Below, in pieces: positions 1-6,745 of a stretch of DNA of 6,745 nucleotides. Position 1 is the stretch's first letter, and each line of letters begins with the position of its first letter. A model generated the notes under the pieces. The model did no database searches. It worked only from the letters and a program-made list of their open reading frames with translations, and was not told where the DNA came from. Origin of the DNA: an uncultured Pseudomonas sp. (GTDB taxonomy: Bacteria; Pseudomonadota; Gammaproteobacteria; Pseudomonadales; Pseudomonadaceae); the NCBI GenBank assembly GCA_946886875.1, contig CAMPJN010000209.1, forward strand, positions 1-6,745, written 5' to 3'. A program made the position numbers and the translations under genes.

Positions 1-53
1 ACACAGCCCCGATGCTGGGGCCGCAGATTGTGTAGGCCTCGAACCAGCTGCAT
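1..53 (-). CDS. ribF: RibF, bifunctional riboflavin kinase / FAD synthetase (N-terminal fragment, continues beyond the left edge)
   Basis: Only the first 17 codons lie in the window; reading leftward they give MQLVRGLHNLRPQHRGC. I recognise this as the N-terminus of Pseudomonas RibF, just ahead of the nucleotidyltransferase motif that would follow outside the window. RibF phosphorylates riboflavin to FMN and adenylylates FMN to FAD in the cytoplasm. I chose the ATG at 51-53 because RibF proteins begin close to this motif and a purine-rich AAGAAG (60-65) sits 6 bases upstream. An in-frame ATG at 69-71 would add six residues (MSKKRV), but it lies only about 10 bases after a -10 element and is less likely. 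The position after murJ, on the same strand, fits the Pseudomonas murJ-ribF-ileS order. Identification rests on a short peptide plus synteny. Confidence 0.8.
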   Translation of the reverse strand, partial: MQLVRGLHNLRPQHRGC

Positions 54-81
54 AACGCGCTTCTTGCTCATAAAGTGGCCG

Positions 82-110
82 ATTATACGCACACCGGACG
101 GTCGACGACA
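82..110 (-). promoter_or_regulatory. Candidate ribF promoter
   Basis: On the minus strand a perfect TATAAT lies at 82-87, in the 75-base gap between the murJ stop and the ribF start. The hexamer 17 bases upstream (105-110, TGTCGT) is a poor -35. Transcription would begin near position 75, giving a leader of about 22 bases before the ribF ATG at 53. No terminator is visible between murJ and ribF, so murJ readthrough could also supply ribF. Confidence 0.4.
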
Positions 111-128
111 GGCGCCATATTCGCCCGA

Positions 129-1667
129 CTAAAACGCCGACCTGCGGGCAAAATCACGCAAACGAAAGCCCAACAGCAGCAGCACGCCGAAGTAACTCAG
201 CAACCCGGCCACGACCAGGCCGCCAAGGCGCAGCAAGCGCCAAAGCATGACGCCTTCGGCCCAAGCCGGCATGTAATGCAGGGCCGTCAACAGCACCGCA
301 GCCATCGCCGATACTGCGAGCAGCAATTTACCGAGGAATAGCGCCCAGCCCGGCTGCGGCTGGAACATGTCGGCCTTGCGCAGCTGCCAATAAAGCAGGC
401 CGGCGTTGAGGCAGGCGCCCAGGCCTATCGCCAAGGCCAGGCCGGCATGGGCCAGGGGCTGGATCAGCACCAGGTTCATCAACTGGGTGGCAACCAAGGT
501 CACCACGGCGATTTTGACCGGCGTCTTGATGTTCTGCTGCGCATAGAAACCGGGCGCGAGTATCTTCACCAAAATGATACCGAGCAGGCCCACGGAATAG
601 GCGATCAGCGCCTGCTGAGTCATATCGGCATCGTTGGTGGTGAACTTGCCGTACTGGAACAACGAGACCGTCAGCGGCTCGGCGAGCACCGCCAGGGCTA
701 CGGCGCTGGGCAACGCCAGGATAAAACACAGGCGCAACCCCCAATCGAGCAACCTGGAATACTCGTCGCGGTCGGCGCTGGCGTAGGTTTTCGACAGGGT
801 TGGTAACAGAATGGTCCCCAGCGCGACACCGAGCACACCGGCCGGCAATTCCATCAGGCGGTCGGCGTAGTACATCCAGGACACCGAGCCGGCCACCAGA
901 AAGGAGGCGAAGATGGTATTGATGATCAGCGAGATCTGGCTCACCGACACACCGAAGATCGCCGGCCCCATCTGCTTGAGCACCCGCCAGACGCCGCTGT
1001 CCTTGAGATTAAGACGCGGCAGCACGAGCATCCCGACCTTGCGCAGATGCGGCAGCTGAAAGGCCAACTGCAGCAGCCCGCCGACCAACACCGCCCAACC
1101 CAGGGCCATGATCGGCGGATCGAAATATGGTGTCAGGAACAAGGCGAAGCCGATCATGCTGACGTTGAGCAAGGTCGGCACGAAGGCCGGCACCGAAAAG
1201 CGGTTCCAGGTATTGAGTACCGCTCCCGCCAGCGACGATAAGGAAATCAACAATATATAAGGGAAGGTCACCCGCAGCAGGTCGGTGGTCAGGGCGAAAC
1301 GATCAGCCTCATCGGCAAATCCCGGGGCGGATATCCAGACGATCCAGGGAGCGGCCAATATTCCGAGAAAAGTCACCAGCGCCAACACCAGCGTCAGCAT
1401 GCCCGACACATAGGCGACGAAGGTCCGTGCGGCCTCCTCGCCCTGCTGGGCCTTGTACTCCGCCAGTATCGGCACGAACGCCTGGGAGAACGCCCCCTCG
1501 GCGAAGATGCGACGCAACAGATTAGGCAGCTTGAACGCCACCACGAAGGCGTCCGAGGCCACCCCCGCACCAAAGGTACGGGCGATAATGGTGTCGCGCA
1601 CGAAGCCCAGCACACGCGAAAGCATGGTCATGGAGCTAACGGCGGCCAACGACTTGAGCAAATTCAT
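129..1667 (-). CDS. murJ: MurJ (MviN), lipid II flippase
   Basis: The 512-residue product is an integral inner-membrane protein of the MOP exporter superfamily. It moves lipid-linked peptidoglycan precursor (lipid II) from the cytoplasmic to the periplasmic face. The sequence is rich in hydrophobic segments consistent with the 14 helices of the family. Residues reported as essential in E. coli MurJ occur at the same numbers: Arg18, Arg24, Asp39, Arg52, Asp269, Arg270 and Glu273. The first three lie in the N-terminal region ([11 protein letters not shown], then ASDAF); the last three lie in the [10 protein letters not shown] motif. The length equals that of other Pseudomonas MurJ proteins as I recall them. 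I chose the ATG at 1665-1667, giving [10 protein letters not shown]; the open frame extends 21 bases to a TTG at 1688 that family members do not use. A weak CGGGA lies about 6 bases upstream. The stop is TAG. The gene is divergent from rpsT. Confidence 0.97.
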   Translation of the reverse strand: MNLLKSLAAVSSMTMLSRVLGFVRDTIIARTFGAGVASDAFVVAFKLPNLLRRIFAEGAFSQAFVPILAEYKAQQGEEAARTFVAYVSGMLTLVLALVTFLGILAAPWIVWISAPGFADEADRFALTTDLLRVTFPYILLISLSSLAGAVLNTWNRFSVPAFVPTLLNVSMIGFALFLTPYFDPPIMALGWAVLVGGLLQLAFQLPHLRKVGMLVLPRLNLKDSGVWRVLKQMGPAIFGVSVSQISLIINTIFASFLVAGSVSWMYYADRLMELPAGVLGVALGTILLPTLSKTYASADRDEYSRLLDWGLRLCFILALPSAVALAVLAEPLTVSLFQYGKFTTNDADMTQQALIAYSVGLLGIILVKILAPGFYAQQNIKTPVKIAVVTLVATQLMNLVLIQPLAHAGLALAIGLGACLNAGLLYWQLRKADMFQPQPGWALFLGKLLLAVSAMAAVLLTALHYMPAWAEGVMLWRLLRLGGLVVAGLLSYFGVLLLLGFRLRDFARRSAF

Positions 1668-1692
1668 GTAATATCCCGGCTTCCGCAAGCAA

Positions 1693-1719
1693 GCGCCGCC
1701 ACGGATAATCCGTCGGCGC
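1693..1719. repeat. Inverted repeat / hairpin in the presumed murJ leader
   Basis: The 13-base sequence ACGGATAATCCGT (1701-1713) is a perfect palindrome around one central base. It is flanked by a second complementary pair, GCGCCG (1693-1698) and CGGCGC (1714-1719), with a two-base CC bulge on one side only. As minus-strand RNA it would form a 10-bp stem with the bulge and a 5-base ATTAT loop, about 25 bases upstream of the murJ ATG. No T-run follows, so it is not an intrinsic terminator. It could be a leader structure or a protein-binding site; which one cannot be told from sequence. Confidence 0.55.
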
Positions 1720-1731
1720 GCAAAGGCGACG

Positions 1732-1760
1732 AGTGTAGCGGCCTGCCACTGGTCAGGCCA
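1732..1760 (-). promoter_or_regulatory. Candidate murJ promoter
   Basis: On the minus strand TACACT (1732-1737) resembles a -10 element, with 4 of 6 matches. TGGCCT (1755-1760) stands 17 bases upstream as a weak -35, with 3 of 6 matches. Transcription would start near 1725, leaving a leader of roughly 58 bases containing the hairpin at 1693-1719. The perfect inverted repeat GGCCTG-N8-CAGGCC (1740-1745 and 1754-1759) lies across the spacer and -35. The call is tentative because the -35 is poor. Confidence 0.35.
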
Positions 1761-1782
1761 GCACGGGGAAAAGCCAACGGGC

Positions 1783-1811
1783 TTGACAGCATCCCCTCAT
1801 ATCGGCATGAT
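1783..1811 (+). promoter_or_regulatory. rpsT promoter (sigma-70 type)
   Basis: A perfect TTGACA (1783-1788) is followed, after an optimal 17-base spacer, by CATGAT (1806-1811), a 4-of-6 match to TATAAT. Transcription would start near 1818, about 45 bases before the rpsT GTG. A consensus -35 fits a strongly expressed ribosomal protein gene. The site lies upstream of and divergent from the murJ promoter. Confidence 0.7.
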
Positions 1812-1849
1812 TCGCGGCCTTATTTGTTTGTAACCCCCCAGATTTTTTC

Positions 1850-1855
1850 GAGGAG
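1850..1855 (+). promoter_or_regulatory. rpsT ribosome binding site, fixing the GTG start
   Basis: GAGGAG at 1850-1855 is a strong Shine-Dalgarno sequence 7 bases before the GTG at 1863. This decides the start in favour of GTG over the in-frame ATG at 1824, which would add 13 residues not found in S20 proteins. Confidence 0.85.
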
Positions 1856-1862
1856 CTTGACG

Positions 1863-2141
1863 GTGGCCAATACACCTTCTGCCAAAAAACGCGCAAAACA
1901 GGCTGAGAAGCGTCGTAGCCATAACGCCAGCCTGCGCTCCATGGTCCGTACCTACATCAAGAACGTGGTCAAGGCTATCGACGCCAAGGACCATGAACTG
2001 GCCAAAAACGCTTACACCCTGGCTGTACCGGTAATCGACCGCATGGCCGACAAAGGTATCATCCACAAGAACAAAGCAGCGCGTCATAAAAGCCGCCTGA
2101 ATGGCCACATCAAAGCCCTCAGCGAAGCTGCAGCCGCCTAA
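1863..2141 (+). CDS. rpsT: 30S ribosomal protein S20 (bS20)
   Basis: This encodes a 92-residue, lysine- and arginine-rich protein starting [20 protein letters not shown], the classic S20 N-terminus. S20 binds 16S rRNA early in 30S assembly, bridging the 5' domain and helix 44. The conserved core ([32 protein letters not shown]) is intact, and the length equals that of Pseudomonas S20 as I recall it. The start codon is GTG. E. coli rpsT also uses a non-AUG start (UUG), where it takes part in S20 autoregulation; whether GTG does so here is inference. The gene is a single-gene unit with its own TTGACA promoter and a strong terminator just downstream, divergent from murJ and convergent with creA. 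Confidence 0.97.
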   Translation: MANTPSAKKRAKQAEKRRSHNASLRSMVRTYIKNVVKAIDAKDHELAKNAYTLAVPVIDRMADKGIIHKNKAARHKSRLNGHIKALSEAAAA

Positions 2142-2168
2142 GCTGCCCGCTTCTCGCTGTTAGCTGTT

Positions 2169-2196
2169 AAAAAACCGACCTGATGGTCGGTTTTTT
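2169..2196. terminator. Bidirectional intrinsic terminator between rpsT and creA
   Basis: The six-base stem CCGACC / GGTCGG (2175-2180 and 2185-2190) closes a TGAT loop. It is flanked by six A (2169-2174) on the left and six T (2191-2196) on the right. It therefore has a U-tract on both strands and can end rpsT transcripts from the left and creA transcripts from the right. It starts 27 bases after the rpsT stop and ends 13 bases before the creA stop. Confidence 0.92.
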
Positions 2197-2209
2197 ATTG
2201 CCCACGAAA

Positions 2210-2674
2210 TTAGGGCTTTTCTGGCCAAGGCAGGATAGGAATCGCGGTTACCGCATTCTGCGGACTGCCTTCAATGATCCGGTCGCTGTACACCAGATAG
2301 ATCAGGGTATTGCGCTTGCGGTCGAAGAAACGCACCACTTGCATGGTCTTGAAGACCAGCGAAGTACGCTCGCGAAATACTTCTTCACCCTCCTCGAGCT
2401 CGGCGGTGAAGCTGATCGCCCCTACCTGACGACAGGCTATCGAGGCTTCGGCGCGATCCTCGGCCAAGCCCAGACCACCCTTGACACCGCCAGTCTTGGC
2501 TCGCGACAGGTAGCAGGTCACGCCCGCCACCTTGGGATCATCGAAAGCCTCGACGACTATCTTGTCGTTCGGCCCGACAAACTTGAACACCGTCGACACT
2601 TCGCCGATTTTCTCGGCCGAGGCAAGCAGCGGCAATACCATCAGCGCGCCCAGCAATCCATTTATTACCCGCAT
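2210..2674 (-). CDS. creA: CreA family exported protein of unknown function
   Basis: This 154-residue protein belongs to the CreA family, recognisable by the [24 protein letters not shown] block (residues 24-47), the GVTCYLSRA segment and the [12 protein letters not shown] segment near the C-terminus. Residues 1-20 form a typical Sec signal peptide: a short basic start, a hydrophobic core ([11 protein letters not shown]) and an ASA-E cleavage site. The mature protein should be periplasmic. It contains just two cysteines, Cys54 and Cys81, which could form a disulfide (inference). The molecular role of CreA is unknown; the name comes from the E. coli creABCD locus, but no creBCD genes are nearby. 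The ATG lies 10 bases after the proB stop and the Shine-Dalgarno sequence overlaps that stop, indicating cotranscription and coupling with proB. Confidence 0.9.
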   Translation of the reverse strand: MRVINGLLGALMVLPLLASAEKIGEVSTVFKFVGPNDKIVVEAFDDPKVAGVTCYLSRAKTGGVKGGLGLAEDRAEASIACRQVGAISFTAELEEGEEVFRERTSLVFKTMQVVRFFDRKRNTLIYLVYSDRIIEGSPQNAVTAIPILPWPEKP

Positions 2675-2680
2675 AAGATT

Positions 2681-2686
2681 TTCCTT
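2681..2686 (-). promoter_or_regulatory. creA ribosome binding site overlapping the proB stop codon
   Basis: On the minus strand the proB stop TAA (2685-2687) runs directly into AAGGAA (2681-2686), followed by 6 bases and the creA ATG. A ribosome terminating on proB would sit on the creA initiation region, a usual arrangement for translational coupling or reinitiation. Confidence 0.7.
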
Positions 2687-3803
2687 AAACCAGAATCAAA
2701 TTATCTCGGTGCACCAGTTCCGGCTCGTCGACATAGCCGAGTAACTGCTCGATGGCATCCGACGACTTGCCGATAATCTTCTGCGCCTCCAGGGCGCTGT
2801 AGTTGGCCAAGCCACGAGCTATCTCGCAACCATCGGGACCGACGCAGACGACCATCTCGCCCCGACGGAAACTGCCTTGCACAGCCTTGACGCCAACCGG
2901 CAGCAAGCTCCTGGTGCCGCTCGCCAACGCCTTGACCGCACCCGCATCCAGCACCAGAGTGCCGCGAGTCTGCAAATGCCCAGCCAGCCACTGCTTGCGC
3001 GCCGCCAACATGCCACGCTCAGGCGCCAGTAAAGTACCCAGACGCTCGCCAGCCTTGAGCCGCGCCAACACCTGTTCGATAGCGCCGCCAACGATGACTG
3101 TATGAGCACCGGAACGGGCCGCCAGGCGCGCAGCGCGCAGCTTGGTCTGCATGCCACCACGCCCCAGGGCGCCACCGACACCACCCGCCACTGCATCCAG
3201 CGCCGGATCATCGGCACGCGCCTCGTAAATCAACTCGGCATCGGGATTGTGCCGCGGATCGGCGTTATACATGCCGTCGCGATCAGTGAGGATCACCAAC
3301 AGATCGGCCTCGACCAGATTGGCCACCAGCGCCGCAAGGGTGTCGTTATCGCCGAAGCGGATCTCGTCGGTGACCACGGTGTCGTTCTCGTTGATCACCG
3401 GCACCACATCCAGATCGACCAGAGTGCGCAGGGTGCTGCGCGCATTAAGGTAACGCTTGCGATCGGACAGGTCGTCATGGGTCAGCAGAATCTGCGCAGT
3501 GCGCCGACCATGTTCGGCAAAGCTCGACTCCCAGGCCTGGATCAACACCATCTGGCCGATGGCCGCCGCCGCCTGCAATTCATGCATGGCACTGGGCCGT
3601 GCGCCCCAGCCCAGCTTGCTCATGCCCGCCGCCACCGCACCGGAGGACACCAGCACCAGCTCGACACCCTGCTCGCGCAGCGCCACCATCTGCCCGACCC
3701 ACACCGCCATGGCGGCACGATCCAGACCACGACCATCGGCGGTCAGCAACGCACTGCCGATCTTCACTACCCAGCGCTGCGCGCCGGTTACCTTGTCACG
3801 CAT
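2685..3803 (-). CDS. proB: Glutamate 5-kinase (ProB)
   Basis: This cytoplasmic enzyme phosphorylates L-glutamate to gamma-glutamyl phosphate, the first step of proline synthesis, which ProA then reduces. The 372-residue protein has an N-terminal amino-acid-kinase domain (about residues 8-260) and a C-terminal PUA domain (about 278-357). Visible motifs are [10 protein letters not shown] with catalytic Lys14, SSGAVAAG (53-60), the glutamate-site NENDTV (138-143), [25 protein letters not shown] (150-174) and GRGGMQTK (214-221). The ATG at 3801-3803 is preceded by GGAAG (3807-3811) at a short distance. The gene lies 68 bases downstream of obg across a terminator and is followed at once by creA. 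proA is not in the window; Pseudomonas commonly keeps proA apart from proB. The enzyme is usually proline-inhibited; nothing here indicates loss of that site. Confidence 0.97.
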   Translation of the reverse strand: MRDKVTGAQRWVVKIGSALLTADGRGLDRAAMAVWVGQMVALREQGVELVLVSSGAVAAGMSKLGWGARPSAMHELQAAAAIGQMVLIQAWESSFAEHGRRTAQILLTHDDLSDRKRYLNARSTLRTLVDLDVVPVINENDTVVTDEIRFGDNDTLAALVANLVEADLLVILTDRDGMYNADPRHNPDAELIYEARADDPALDAVAGGVGGALGRGGMQTKLRAARLAARSGAHTVIVGGAIEQVLARLKAGERLGTLLAPERGMLAARKQWLAGHLQTRGTLVLDAGAVKALASGTRSLLPVGVKAVQGSFRRGEMVVCVGPDGCEIARGLANYSALEAQKIIGKSSDAIEQLLGYVDEPELVHRDNLILV

Positions 3804-3835
3804 GATCTTCCAACCCCAGCCGCGAACTGTGATTA

Positions 3836-3861
3836 CAAAAACGCCGCAATTAAGCGGCGTT
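3836..3861 (-). terminator. Intrinsic terminator after obg
   Basis: Read on the minus strand, AACGCCGC (3854-3861) and GCGGCGTT (3840-3847) form an 8-bp GC-rich stem with a 6-base TTAATT loop, running straight into a run of T (3836-3841). It starts 10 bases beyond the obg stop and ends about 33 bases before the proB ATG. It would terminate or attenuate obg transcripts, so proB-creA may depend on readthrough or on a promoter I could not identify in the short gap. Confidence 0.85.
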
Positions 3862-3871
3862 GAATTCTTGC

Positions 3872-5154
<1,283 letters not shown>

Positions 5155-5215
5155 AATTGACCTGCGCCGGACTCAACGCTACACCCAGGACAATTTGGCA
5201 AGAATCCCAAGAAAC

Positions 5216-5245
5216 AAAAAAGCCCCGTCGCATGGACGGGGCTTT
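5216..5245 (-). terminator. Intrinsic terminator after rplU-rpmA
   Basis: On the minus strand AGCCCCGTC (5235-5243 complement) pairs with GACGGGGCT (5221-5229 complement) around a 5-base loop; two further A-T pairs extend the stem to 11 bp. It ends in six T (5216-5221). It lies 16 bases beyond the rpmA stop and should end most rplU-rpmA transcripts before obg. Confidence 0.93.
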
Positions 5246-5261
5246 CCCAGCAGTCGCGCGA

Positions 5262-5519
5262 TTAAGCCGCAACGACGCTCACGTAACGGCGGTTGAACGC
5301 GCCTTTTACTTCAAACTTGATCACGCCTTCGATTTTAGCGAAGAGGGTGTGATCCTTACCCATGCCAACGCCGTAACCGGCGTGGAACTGGGTACCGCGC
5401 TGACGCACGATGATGTTGCCTGCTTTGATAGCCTGGCCGCCATACATCTTCACGCCAAGGCGTTTGGCTTCTGAGTCGCGACCGTTGCGGGTAGAACCGC
5501 CAGCTTTTTTGTGTGCCAT
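5262..5519 (-). CDS. rpmA: 50S ribosomal protein L27 (bL27)
   Basis: This encodes an 85-residue basic protein starting [21 protein letters not shown], the hallmark L27 N-terminus, followed by [24 protein letters not shown] and [12 protein letters not shown]. The flexible N-terminal arm of L27 reaches the peptidyl transferase centre and contacts tRNA. The mature-type N-terminus begins directly after Met, without the cleaved extension found in Firmicutes. An AGGAGT Shine-Dalgarno (5529-5534) lies about 9 bases before the ATG. It is 39 bases downstream of rplU and surely cotranscribed with it. A strong terminator follows. Confidence 0.98.
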   Translation of the reverse strand: MAHKKAGGSTRNGRDSEAKRLGVKMYGGQAIKAGNIIVRQRGTQFHAGYGVGMGKDHTLFAKIEGVIKFEVKGAFNRRYVSVVAA

Positions 5520-5558
5520 GAGTTCAATACTCCTATTAAGGGATCAGACCGAAACGAA

Positions 5559-5870
5559 TCAGGCCTGAATACCGGTGATTTTGATCTCGGTGTACCACTG
5601 ACGGTGGCCCTGACGCTTCATGTGGTGCTTACGACGACGGAACTTGATGATGGTGACTTTATCGTGACGGCCTTGAGCAATAACCTCGGCCACTACTTTA
5701 GCGCCATCAACAACAGGTGCGCCGATGGTCACATCGTCGCCGTTGCCGATCAACAGCACGCGGTCGAAAGTCACGGCTTCGCCAGTGGCGATTTCGAGTT
5801 TTTCGACCTTGAGGAATTCGCCTTCGGTGACTTTGTATTGCTTGCCACCAGTAACAATTACTGCGTACAT
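5559..5870 (-). CDS. rplU: 50S ribosomal protein L21 (bL21)
   Basis: This is a 103-residue L21, starting [14 protein letters not shown] and carrying the conserved basic stretch [18 protein letters not shown] (residues 74-91), which contacts 23S rRNA. It is the first gene of the rplU-rpmA unit. The ATG at 5868-5870 has GGAG (5878-5881) about 7 bases upstream. The length equals that of Pseudomonas L21 as I recall it. The predicted transcript has a long leader of about 130 bases, noted separately. The stop is TGA. Confidence 0.98.
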   Translation of the reverse strand: MYAVIVTGGKQYKVTEGEFLKVEKLEIATGEAVTFDRVLLIGNGDDVTIGAPVVDGAKVVAEVIAQGRHDKVTIIKFRRRKHHMKRQGHRQWYTEIKITGIQA

Positions 5871-6002
5871 GGTAAATCTCCGTTAATCCTGCTCACCCAG
5901 CGCTTTATAGGAATAAGTGTCGGCTGGCATGGCTGCTTGGGGCCGGAAGGACACCCTTGCAATTGCGTAAGGCAGGGAAATACCCAGGGGGGAAGTTCAG
6001 GG
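5871..6002 (-). promoter_or_regulatory. Long rplU leader, candidate autoregulatory region
   Basis: If transcription starts near 6002, the rplU mRNA has an untranslated leader of about 130 bases. It contains the 8-base palindrome GCAATTGC (5959-5966), extendable to an imperfect hairpin CCTT...AAGG (5956-5973). Ribosomal protein genes often carry leader structures bound by their own product, but I cannot match this to a known L21 leader by eye. A TATAAA (5904-5909) closer to the gene could be a second promoter -10 but lacks a -35. Confidence 0.35.
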
Positions 6003-6008
6003 TGCGCG

Positions 6009-6037
6009 ATTGTACGCAAGCGACCCACGCGACGCAA
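6009..6037 (-). promoter_or_regulatory. Candidate rplU-rpmA promoter
   Basis: On the minus strand TACAAT (6009-6014) is a 5-of-6 match to the -10 consensus. TTGCGT (6032-6037) lies 17 bases upstream, with the key TTG of a -35. Predicted transcription starts near 6002. It faces away from the ispB promoter about 150 bases to the right. Confidence 0.55.
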
Positions 6038-6190
6038 GACCCAGACACTTGCCGGGCGCGAGACGACTGGCCAGAACCCCACGAAGACAGCTAGCTGGCG
6101 CGCCGAAAGCCCCGAATGCTGCGACCGCTCGCCGTGCCAGGTGGAAAATCACAATCGACTGCCATGCCCGATAACCGCCAAGCACTTGCC

Positions 6191-6219
6191 TTGACAGCCC
6201 CTACCCTGCCCCATAGCAT
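6191..6219 (+). promoter_or_regulatory. ispB promoter (sigma-70 type)
   Basis: A perfect TTGACA (6191-6196) is followed after 17 bases by TAGCAT (6214-6219), a 4-of-6 match to TATAAT. Transcription would start near 6226, about 26 bases before the ispB ATG. The -35 and its flank (TTGACAGC) are the same as in the rpsT promoter at 1783. Confidence 0.65.
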
Positions 6220-6251
6220 GCCGCGCAACCCATGAAAAGCAGGTGCAAGCG

Positions 6252-6745
6252 ATGCAACCCCAGGCTTTCTATCGCGTGGTGGCGGATGATTTTACCGCTG
6301 TCGACGGCATCATCCGCGCCCAGCTGGTTTCGCGCGTACCGCTGGTAGAGAAGATCGGCGACTACATCATTTCCGCCGGCGGCAAACGCCTGCGACCGCT
6401 GCTGGTACTGCTCAGCGGCAAAGCCCTGGGCCTCTCCGGCGACGATCTGCGCCTGCTCGCTGCCACCATCGAATTTCTGCACACCGCGACCCTGCTGCAT
6501 GACGACGTGGTCGACATGTCCGATATGCGCCGCGGCCGCAGCACCGCCAACGCCCAGTGGGGCAATGCGCCCAGCGTGCTGGTCGGCGACTTCCTCTATT
6601 CGCGCTCGTTCGAAATGATGGTCGAACTCGGCTCCATGCCAGTGATGAAGATCCTCTCCAAGGCCACCCGGGTGATCGCCGAAGGCGAAGTGCTGCAACT
6701 GTCGAAGATTCGCGACGCCAGCACCACGGAAGAGACCTATATGGA
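6252..6745 (+). CDS. ispB: IspB, octaprenyl (polyprenyl) diphosphate synthase (N-terminal part, cut by the right edge)
   Basis: The first 164 codons are present, starting MQPQAFYRVVADDFTAVDGI. The enzyme is a trans-prenyltransferase that adds isopentenyl diphosphate units to an allylic primer to make the long side chain of ubiquinone. Visible family motifs are GGKRLRP (43-49), which binds isopentenyl diphosphate, and the first aspartate-rich motif LLHDDVVDMSDMRRG (81-95), which binds magnesium and the allylic substrate. Further family positions (VGDFLYSRSF and EGEVLQL) follow. The second aspartate-rich motif would lie beyond the window. The exact chain length (C40 or C45) cannot be read here; Pseudomonas normally makes ubiquinone-9, so the product may be nonaprenyl. 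The ATG at 6252 has AGGTG (6241-6245) 6 bases upstream, and the ATGs at 6218 and 6232 are out of frame. The gene is divergent from rplU. Confidence 0.96.
   Translation, partial: MQPQAFYRVVADDFTAVDGIIRAQLVSRVPLVEKIGDYIISAGGKRLRPLLVLLSGKALGLSGDDLRLLAATIEFLHTATLLHDDVVDMSDMRRGRSTANAQWGNAPSVLVGDFLYSRSFEMMVELGSMPVMKILSKATRVIAEGEVLQLSKIRDASTTEETYM

Larger units (their letters stand above)
5871..6251. other. Divergent intergenic region between rplU and ispB (381 bases without a gene)
   Basis: This region has no supportable gene: short frames on both strands are lower-case leftovers of the GC bias with no recognisable product. It holds, from the left, the rplU Shine-Dalgarno and long leader (5871 to about 6002), the rplU promoter (6009-6037), a stretch with three perfect palindromes (CTGGCCAG 6067-6074, CAGCTAGCTG 6088-6097, GGCGCGCC 6097-6104), and the ispB promoter (6191-6219). 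I see no tRNA, repeat family or terminator in it. Confidence 0.6.

Noticed and set aside
1668..1688. Extended murJ start at a TTG seven codons upstream
   Set aside because: MurJ proteins begin at the MNLLKSL position, where an ATG is present. The extension would cover the Shine-Dalgarno region and is not found in the family as I know it.
1824..1862. Upstream ATG that would add 13 residues to S20
   Set aside because: S20 begins with the [10 protein letters not shown] sequence, and a strong GAGGAG lies just before the GTG at 1863.
3102..3863. A 253-codon plus-strand open frame opposite proB
   Set aside because: Antisense shadow of glutamate 5-kinase with typical shadow composition (many His, Gln, Arg).
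5904..5909. TATAAA as the main rplU -10 element
   Set aside because: The hexamer 17 bases upstream (CCATGC) is not a -35. The TACAAT with TTGCGT further upstream is better supported, although a secondary start is not excluded.
5511..6194. A 227-codon plus-strand open frame across rplU and the intergenic region
   Set aside because: It is antisense to L21 for half its length and then runs into low-information sequence. There is no convincing ribosome binding site or family resemblance.
6201..6698. A 165-codon minus-strand open frame opposite ispB
   Set aside because: It is rich in His, Gln and Ala as expected for the antisense of a GC-biased gene. The plus strand clearly encodes IspB with GGKRLRP and DDVVD motifs.

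Overview
The window is a stretch of conserved housekeeping chromosome. Gene order and protein sequence point to Pseudomonas or a very close gammaproteobacterium. As I recall it, the Pseudomonas order is ispB / rplU-rpmA-obg-proB-creA / rpsT / murJ-ribF, and this matches gene for gene. Coding sequence is GC-rich with a strong GC3 bias, which produces many long spurious open frames on the opposite strands.

Layout from left to right. The first 53 bases hold the N-terminus of ribF (minus strand, running off the left edge), preceded by a candidate promoter. murJ (lipid II flippase, minus strand) fills 129-1667. A divergent intergenic region (1668-1862) carries a well-formed rpsT promoter, a weaker murJ promoter and a marked inverted repeat in the presumed murJ leader. 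rpsT (ribosomal protein S20, plus strand, GTG start) converges on creA, and a bidirectional terminator lies between them. creA (exported protein of unknown function) and proB (glutamate 5-kinase) follow on the minus strand and look translationally coupled. Next are obg/cgtA (ribosome-assembly GTPase), rpmA (L27) and rplU (L21), all minus strand. Clear intrinsic terminators lie between rpmA and obg and between obg and proB, so the cluster is split into rplU-rpmA, obg and proB-creA units or is partly attenuated at each junction. A 381-base divergent region separates rplU from ispB (polyprenyl diphosphate synthase, plus strand), which is cut by the right edge.

The genes serve translation (S20, L21, L27), ribosome maturation (Obg), envelope synthesis (MurJ transports the peptidoglycan precursor), isoprenoid quinone side chains (IspB), flavin cofactors (RibF) and proline synthesis (ProB). 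There is no sign of mobile elements, CRISPR, tRNA or rRNA genes, phage genes or a defence system. I found no convincing undescribed system. What merits a second look is regulatory: hairpins or inverted repeats in the murJ, obg and rplU leaders, the terminators splitting the operon, and the proB-creA coupling.
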